NCBI RefSeq assembly: GCF_006546625.1
Contig: NZ_VIAR01000013.1
Location: forward strand, 32,638-96,637
Source: Haloflavibacter putidus
GTDB taxonomy: Bacteria > Bacteroidota > Bacteroidia > Flavobacteriales > Flavobacteriaceae
Direction: 5' to 3'
DNA: 64,000 nt
Made by a program: the position numbers and the translations under genes. This document shows positions 57,209-64,000 of the stretch, one piece after another. Within the stretch, counting starts at the first letter, position 1. Each line of letters starts with the position of its first letter. The notes below the pieces were generated by a model, which did no database searches, had not been told where the DNA came from, and worked only from the letters and a program-made list of their open reading frames with translations.

Positions 57209-57697
57209 TTATTTTTTAAGAATAACAGAATCTCCTAGACTTAAATTCCATTGCTCTACACGGTCTGCATTTACTTCTAAAACATATTTTGCGGGAGCTT
57301 CAGAAGGCAAAGAGTTTTCTTTAAAAGCTTGGGCATTTTTATTGAAATCTACTATTTTGTGCTGCGCGTTTATATAGATGAGGTCCAAATCTATAGCCGT
57401 ATTTTTCATATAAAAATTAGGTCGCGGTTGTTCATCTGGATAAACAAATAACATGCCGCGGTTTTCTTTCATACTCGGGCGGTGCATTAAGCCGGTTTGT
57501 TGCTCGTAAGAATCTTCGGCCAACTCTATCTCCAAATGTTTTAAAGTATCTTTTTCTTTATTTAGAATATAGAGGTCGGCTTCTTTGGTAAAGCTTATTT
57601 CGGCGGTATGTATTTCTTTATTATTTGTTTTTTCCTTACAGGAAATCAAACTAATTAGCGCAAAGCCAAGAAGTAGTTTTTGAAAATTATTAAACAT
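57209..57697 (-). CDS. DUF192-family lipoprotein
   Basis: 162 aa from the ATG at 57697, giving a signal peptide with lipobox (SLISC). A start at 57727 would add ten residues and deepen the overlap with lgt to 38 bp. The DUF192 domain runs from about residue 50, with LAEDSYEQQTGLMHRPSM, NRGMLFVYP and FYMKNTAIDLDLIYIN. Family function is unknown. The 8-bp overlap with lgt, whose product would lipidate it, shows co-translation. Confidence 0.87.
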   Translation of the reverse strand: MFNNFQKLLLGFALISLISCKEKTNNKEIHTAEISFTKEADLYILNKEKDTLKHLEIELAEDSYEQQTGLMHRPSMKENRGMLFVYPDEQPRPNFYMKNTAIDLDLIYINAQHKIVDFNKNAQAFKENSLPSEAPAKYVLEVNADRVEQWNLSLGDSVILKK

Positions 57698-58526
57698 TTT
57701 TTGCAGTGCTTGTTTTGTATTTGCCACTTCTAAAAATTAAAAATAATCCTATTAATATAAATGGTATACTTAGCCATTGTCCGGTATTTAACGCCCATTC
57801 TCCACGGCCAACTACTTGCGCTTCTTTTACAAATTCTACAAAGAATCTCACCGTCCATAACAAGACAAGAAAAAGCCCAAATATAAAGCCGGTTTTATCT
57901 TTTTTGTCGGTTTTCCAGTATATTAACCATAAAATTAGAAAGACAATCACATAACAGCCGGCTTCATACAATTGTGCCGGATGCCTTGGAAAATCTTCGC
58001 CTAATTGTTTAAAAATAACGCCATAATCGCTGTTGGTAGGTTTTCCTATAATTTCAGAATTAATAAAATTACCAATTCGTATAAATACTCCACCTATACT
58101 TACAGGGATTACAATTCTGTCTAAAATCCATAAAATGCTTTTCTTTAAAATTTTCTTGTTATAGAGATACATAGCGACTATAATTCCAATGGCCGCGCCG
58201 TGAGAAGCCAGGCCTTGAAAACCGGTAAACTCAAAATCCGGTACAAACCTAAATGGTAAGAAAATAGATAGGGGATCTTGCCAGATCAATTCGGTTTGAT
58301 AAAAAATAACGTGTCCTAATCTTGCGCCAATTAAGGTGGCTAAAACCGTATAGATAAATAAAGGATCTAATTTTTCTTCGGAAACATTTTCATTGGCATA
58401 AATTTTCTTCATAATATACCAACCCAGGGTAAATGCTATTAGATACATCAAACTGTAATAACGAATTACAAAAAATCCTAAGTCTATACCGTTGGAAGGG
58501 TCCCAAACAATAGCAGTATTTATCAT
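57690..58526 (-). CDS. lgt: Prolipoprotein diacylglyceryl transferase
   Basis: 278 aa, seven transmembrane helices. It transfers diacylglycerol from phosphatidylglycerol to the lipobox Cys, the first step for all the lipoproteins seen here. The Lgt signature IRIGNFINSEIIGKPT (about 150-165), ARLGHVIFY, and SHGAAIG with the essential His are present. Downstream of yidD by 63 bp, upstream of the DUF192 gene with overlap. Confidence 0.96.
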   Translation of the reverse strand: MINTAIVWDPSNGIDLGFFVIRYYSLMYLIAFTLGWYIMKKIYANENVSEEKLDPLFIYTVLATLIGARLGHVIFYQTELIWQDPLSIFLPFRFVPDFEFTGFQGLASHGAAIGIIVAMYLYNKKILKKSILWILDRIVIPVSIGGVFIRIGNFINSEIIGKPTNSDYGVIFKQLGEDFPRHPAQLYEAGCYVIVFLILWLIYWKTDKKDKTGFIFGLFLVLLWTVRFFVEFVKEAQVVGRGEWALNTGQWLSIPFILIGLFLIFRSGKYKTSTAKNV

Positions 58527-58589
58527 GATAGAAATTTATTTTAAGGCTGTAAAGATAGAAATTTGATTTGGTTTGTAGAGGTATTCTTG

Positions 58590-58829
58590 TTAAGTTGTTT
58601 TTTTGGGTGGTACAGGATCATATCCAGAGCCGCCCCAAGGGTGGCAACGCCCAATACGTTTTATGCTCAACAGTAAACCTCTAAACAAACCATGGGTTTT
58701 TAAAGCTTGCGTGGCATAATGGGAGCAAGTTGGTTGAAACCTACAAGTAGCGGGAGTAAGTGGCGAAATTAAATGCTGGTAGACCTTAATCAAAAATAAA
58801 AAAGGCGCTATTACAATTTTCTTAAACAT
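58590..58829 (-). CDS. yidD: Membrane protein insertion efficiency factor YidD
   Basis: 79 aa. YidD assists YidC-dependent insertion. The motifs [23 protein letters not shown] and [15 protein letters not shown] with three conserved Cys are complete. It is usually near rnpA-yidC; here it lies between cysS and lgt. Confidence 0.95.
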   Translation of the reverse strand: MFKKIVIAPFLFLIKVYQHLISPLTPATCRFQPTCSHYATQALKTHGLFRGLLLSIKRIGRCHPWGGSGYDPVPPKKTT

Positions 58830-58848
58830 ACCATTGCTCCCGGGTTAA

Positions 58849-60345
<1,497 letters not shown>

Positions 60346-60378
60346 CTAAATTTTAGGACTAATAAAGAAACAAATTGT

Positions 60379-61056
60379 TTAAAATTCGGTATCTAATTTT
60401 ATATAATCTAAGAATTCTCGCTTGGTGTCTTTTTCTTTGAATTTTCCGCCAAATTCACTGGTCACCGTACTGCTTTCTATATCTCTAATACCACGGCTGT
60501 TTACACACAAATGTTTGGCATCTATCACGCAAGCGACATCGTCTGTCCCTAAAGCTTTTTGCAATTCCTTAACAATTTGTATGGTTAAACGTTCTTGCAC
60601 TTGTGGGCGTTTTGCATAATAATCTACAATTCGGTTCATTTTAGATAAGCCAACCACTGTTCCGCTAGAAATATAAGCAACGTGAGCTTTTCCTACAATA
60701 GGGAGTAAATGGTGCTCACAAGTAGAATAAACAGTAATGTTTTTCTCTACCAGCATCTCGCCATATTTGTAATGATTATTAAAAACAGAAGCTTTTGGTT
60801 TTCTATCTGGATTAAGCCCTGCAAAAATCTCGTTTACAAACATTTTTGCAACTCTTTGCGGTGTTCCTCTTAGGCTATCATCTCTTAAATCTAAACCAAG
60901 TGTGTCCATAATATTTGCCACATCTTCTTTGATAGAGGCAATTTTTTCTAAATCACTTTTTTCAAAAGCATCTTCGCGCATTGGGTTCTCATAACTAGCC
61001 CCAATGTGGTTGTCGCCTATTTCTTCTATATCGTCCAATATGTTATCTATTTTCAT
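60379..61056 (-). CDS. folE: GTP cyclohydrolase I
   Basis: 225 aa. It makes dihydroneopterin triphosphate for folate (and possibly queuosine) synthesis, which links it to folD and queE in this window. Zinc ligands are in STCEHHLLPIVGKAHVAYI and CVIDAKHLCVNSRG; TSEFGGKFK closes the active site. First gene of the folE-cysS-yidD-lgt-DUF192 run. Confidence 0.97.
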   Translation of the reverse strand: MKIDNILDDIEEIGDNHIGASYENPMREDAFEKSDLEKIASIKEDVANIMDTLGLDLRDDSLRGTPQRVAKMFVNEIFAGLNPDRKPKASVFNNHYKYGEMLVEKNITVYSTCEHHLLPIVGKAHVAYISSGTVVGLSKMNRIVDYYAKRPQVQERLTIQIVKELQKALGTDDVACVIDAKHLCVNSRGIRDIESSTVTSEFGGKFKEKDTKREFLDYIKLDTEF

Positions 61057-61084
61057 GGGTTTGTCTTAAACTTTTTTGGCGGTG

Positions 61085-61092
61085 CAAAGATA
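61085..61092 (-). promoter_or_regulatory. folE promoter -7 element
   Basis: On the minus strand TATCTTTG, an exact TAnnTTTG, 28 nt before the folE ATG. The rest of the 296-bp gap to the next gene is AT-rich, with no further recognisable element. Confidence 0.6.
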
Positions 61093-61352
61093 CAGTTTTT
61101 ACTTTTCTTTTTCGCGTATGTTTTTTTTATACTGAATTCATTGCAATTTTTAACAAGAATTTTGCAAAAATTTATTACATTTCGCTTTTAAAGATAAAGT
61201 TACCCCAAACACCAGCTTTTTACTTTAAAATAGTTACATATTTTATGTTTTTGTTTTACTGAATTTTTTGTGTTTGGAAAAGTTAAAAACAGAAAGTCTA
61301 ACCAGCTTTCTGGAAACCAATATAGAATTACAGTATAGCTAAAACTATAAAC

Positions 61353-64000
61353 ATGAAATTAAAATTACTTTTTTTAATTGCCAGCTTATTTTCTTTTTCG
61401 CAATCCGTATTGGCGCAAAATGATATAATTATAAAAGATGCCACCATAGAAACATGCTCAGGCAATTTTTATGATCAAGGTGGGCCAGACGGTACTTATT
61501 CTTCTTTTGATGAAGTAACAAAAACGATGACTATATGTCCCGATGTAGATGGCGATAGAACCCGTGTAGATTTTAGTGAATTTTTAATTGCTGCCGGGCA
61601 AGATTACCTCTATATTTATGACGGAGATTCTACCGCCGCACCTTTAATTGGTTCGTATACCGCATCTAATAATCCGGGTACAGTAATAGCCAGCGCATCC
61701 AATCCTTCTGGTTGTTTAACCTTCGAGTTTGTTTTAGATGGTAATTTTTCGCCCTTACCGGGTTGGGAAGCCGAAATTTCTTGCGAGCCGCCTTGTCAGC
61801 AAATTTATCCGGAAGTTGTTAGTGTTAGTCCGGCTACAGAAGTTCCTGGTGGTAATTATACAGCTGGGGTTTTAGTAGATCTAACTTTTGAAGGCTCTGC
61901 TTTTTTTGAAAATGATGGTTCTGGTGCAATCTTTCAATGGAATTTTGGAGATGGTTCTGGTGCTTTTGGAGAAACCGTTACCTATTCTTATGGTAGTGTA
62001 GGTACTTACCAAGTTACGCTTACAGTTGTAGATCCTTCTGGCTGTTCCAGTTCTATCACTTTTGATATTACCATAGAGGTAAATTTTGTAAGTGTAGATT
62101 CAGATCTTTATACGATAGACGAACTTGTAGAAGACGTACTAATTAACAACCCCTGTGCGCAAATCTCTAATATTACTTCCAGTACAGGAACAGATTTTGG
62201 CGATGTAAATGGTATTGGTTATTTTGATAGTAACGGTTCTGCTTTTCCTATAGAAAGCGGTATAGTACTATATAGCGGCCACGCAGAGAACGATGTTCCC
62301 GGACCGGAAACCGGCATACAGAGCTCTGGCGGCACTGGCTGGCCCGGAGATCCGGATTTGACAGCTCTAATACAAGACATAGAAAACAATAATTCTTCAC
62401 ATTCAGAAAATGCTTCAATTATAGAATTTGATTTTGTGACCTTTGCAGACGAGATTAGTTTTAATTTTCTTTTCTCTTCCGATGAGTATGGTACGTATCA
62501 ATGCAGTTTTAGTGATATATTTGCTTTCTTTTTAACCGATGAGAACGGCAATACAGAAAATATAGCTCTTGTGCCGGGGACAAATACTCCGGTGTCGGTA
62601 CGAACAGTAAGAGATGATGCCTATAATGGAAGCTGTAGTTCAGAAAACCCTCTGTATTTTGATAAATACTATGGCGCCGGGGGAGAAAATGAAGCTTTTG
62701 CGCCCATAGATCAAAAAGGGAATACGGTACTTATGACGGCGCAATCTGCAGTAACGCCCGGCGAAACTTATCATATTAAATTGGCTGTAGCCGATAGAAA
62801 CGATACAGCTTACAACTCTGCCGTTTTTTTAGAAGCAGGTAGTTTTGATGTTGGTGAGGTAAACCTTGGGGGGGATCTTACTGTAGAGAACGGTGAAGCT
62901 ACTTGCCAAGGTAACGAAGTTATTTTAGATATAGGCCTATCGGTTATCCCAGGCGTGGTAATTACTTGGTACCTAGACGGGACGGTAATACCGGGAGAAA
63001 CAGGTCCAACTTTAGTAGTTACCGAAGAAGGAACTTACACGGCAGAATTTGAGTACCTTGGTGCTTGTCAGAGTACAGATCAAGTAGTGGTAGAATTTCA
63101 ACCTACTCCAATGCCGGAAGAAGTCTTGCCAGAAGATTTATTTACGTGCGGAAATGTTTCTACAATAACAACCTTCGATTTAACAATTAATAATGATAAT
63201 GTATTAGCTGCAAATCAAGATCCGAACAACTTTTTAATTACTTATTACACAAGTCAAGCTGCAGCAGATGCAGGCGTAAACCCTATAGAAAACCCGGAAG
63301 AATATGAATTAGCTTCCGCGGAAGAATGCGAAACAGTATATATAAGAGTAGAAGGCTATACTAACGAAACGCTTAGCGGCTGTTATGAAGTAGAACCTTT
63401 TGAGGTTTGTGAAGGCAGTATCAACGTTGGGTCCAACCTAGACGACCTCGAAGAATGTGACAATGATAACGATGGTTTTGCCATATTTGATTTAACGGCC
63501 AATGAAGCTTTGGCGTTAGATGGGTTAGACCCTGCTGACTTCCAGGTAGAATATTTTGAAAGCCAAGGCGATGCAGATGCCGGCACCGATGCAATTACCA
63601 CCCCAGATGCTTTTGAAAACACCACAGCAGGCGGGCAGACAATATATGTACGGGTTTCCGACACAGACGAAGGAAACTGTAATGCCAGCGACAATAGTTT
63701 TGAAATAACTGCATTAGAAGTAGCCGAAACTAACGAAGCAGAACCCATCAACTTCTGTTACCAAGGTGGGGGAGAGACGGTAGAGCTCACCCAAAACGAA
63801 ACCACAATATTGGGCAGTCAAGACCCGGCAGACTTTAGCTTTTCGTACTACGAGAGCCAAGCCGAAGCCGATGCCGGCGACCCTGCCACGGCCATCCCGG
63901 ACCCAAGCGCTTACGAGCCTGCCATAGCCCAAGACTGCACAAGTATTTATGTACGAATAGAAAACACAGACAATGCCGATTGCTTTACTACGACCAGTTT
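61353..64000 (+). CDS. Giant surface protein with CUB, PKD and choice-of-anchor L domains (3' end outside window)
   Basis: Read directly from the ATG at 61353; open to the window edge (about 882 codons seen). Signal peptide 1-22; CUB-like domain about 35-145 (ETCSGNFYDQGG, DYLYIYDGDS); PKD domain about 155-243 (IFQWNFGDGS, YSYGSVGTYQVTLTV); choice-of-anchor L domain about 255-495 (FNFLFSSDEYGTYQCS, IKLAVADRNDTAYNSAVFLEAG); an Ig-like module about 500-590; then repeated units of roughly 95 residues with 'YYxSQAxADAG' and 'CDNDNDGFAxFDLT'. This layout belongs to T9SS type-B (gliding-motility-type) adhesins, whose C-terminal domain would lie beyond the window. GC content rises strongly towards the end. 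Confidence 0.88.
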   Translation, partial: MKLKLLFLIASLFSFSQSVLAQNDIIIKDATIETCSGNFYDQGGPDGTYSSFDEVTKTMTICPDVDGDRTRVDFSEFLIAAGQDYLYIYDGDSTAAPLIGSYTASNNPGTVIASASNPSGCLTFEFVLDGNFSPLPGWEAEISCEPPCQQIYPEVVSVSPATEVPGGNYTAGVLVDLTFEGSAFFENDGSGAIFQWNFGDGSGAFGETVTYSYGSVGTYQVTLTVVDPSGCSSSITFDITIEVNFVSVDSDLYTIDELVEDVLINNPCAQISNITSSTGTDFGDVNGIGYFDSNGSAFPIESGIVLYSGHAENDVPGPETGIQSSGGTGWPGDPDLTALIQDIENNNSSHSENASIIEFDFVTFADEISFNFLFSSDEYGTYQCSFSDIFAFFLTDENGNTENIALVPGTNTPVSVRTVRDDAYNGSCSSENPLYFDKYYGAGGENEAFAPIDQKGNTVLMTAQSAVTPGETYHIKLAVADRNDTAYNSAVFLEAGSFDVGEVNLGGDLTVENGEATCQGNEVILDIGLSVIPGVVITWYLDGTVIPGETGPTLVVTEEGTYTAEFEYLGACQSTDQVVVEFQPTPMPEEVLPEDLFTCGNVSTITTFDLTINNDNVLAANQDPNNFLITYYTSQAAADAGVNPIENPEEYELASAEECETVYIRVEGYTNETLSGCYEVEPFEVCEGSINVGSNLDDLEECDNDNDGFAIFDLTANEALALDGLDPADFQVEYFESQGDADAGTDAITTPDAFENTTAGGQTIYVRVSDTDEGNCNASDNSFEITALEVAETNEAEPINFCYQGGGETVELTQNETTILGSQDPADFSFSYYESQAEADAGDPATAIPDPSAYEPAIAQDCTSIYVRIENTDNADCFTTTS

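Noticed and set aside
63383..63751. 122-codon frame opposite the adhesin gene
   Set aside because: Its Ser/Ala-rich sequence mirrors the acidic repeats on the other strand; no independent evidence.

Overview
The window is a stretch of chromosome from a member of the Bacteroidota, most likely the family Flavobacteriaceae. The evidence is a SusC/SusD pair, a fused SecDF, proteins with type IX secretion (T9SS) architecture, promoters of the TAnnTTTG type, no Shine-Dalgarno sequences, AT-rich DNA, and flavobacterial intergenic palindromes. Most of it is core genome. No phage, intact insertion sequence, CRISPR array, rRNA or tRNA gene was seen.

Layout. 1-5408 (minus): a SusC-SusD-lipoprotein uptake operon, its third gene cut by the window edge. 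5530-7221 (minus): an Omp85-type outer-membrane protein. 7222-8178: a long non-coding stretch with an 11-bp tandem repeat, ending in a clear promoter. 8179-25480 (plus): the str-S10-spc-alpha ribosomal supercluster, rpsL to rplQ, with fusA, secY, infA, rpmJ (38 codons) and rpoA. Four spacers inside it (rpsJ-rplC, rpsN-rpsH, rpsK-rpsD, rpoA-rplQ) carry inverted repeats that look like leader or processing structures. 25571-31701 (plus): carA, eno, citrate synthase and two guanidine-modifying-type hydrolases. 31880-34791 (minus): a BCCT transporter overlapping an SDR/DUF2867 protein. 34864-36003: small orphan genes and two repeat elements. 36004-42662 (plus): argS, a T9SS leucine-rich-repeat protein, ffh and folD. 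42741-47708 (minus): a tightly packed run with a DUF1232 protein, an AI-2E-family permease, a VOC protein, rluF, an alpha/beta hydrolase, a small membrane protein, a lipoprotein pyrophosphatase and a lipoprotein of unknown function. 47853-56625: queE, a DUF2911 gene (minus), gyrB, a DUF6588-like protein, mdh and secDF. 57209-61056 (minus): folE, cysS, yidD, lgt and a DUF192 lipoprotein. 61353-end (plus): the 5' part of a very large CUB/PKD/choice-of-anchor-L surface protein.

Themes. Protein synthesis and export dominate: ribosome, EF-G, IF-1, ArgRS, CysRS, SecY, SecDF, Ffh, YidD and Lgt. Lgt matures the many lipoproteins encoded here. Central metabolism is represented by enolase, citrate synthase, malate dehydrogenase and carbamoyl-phosphate synthase. 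I found no obvious new multi-gene system. The least explained signals are non-coding: (1) a dispersed repeat present three times with conserved ends and different but self-complementary cores; (2) a 160-bp MITE-like element; (3) hairpins sharing a GAGCGnAGtCGAA-type loop; (4) the multi-hairpin rpsJ-rplC spacer; (5) candidate leaders before rpsH (S8) and rpsD (S4). fusA also switches Glu codon usage abruptly about two-thirds of the way along.
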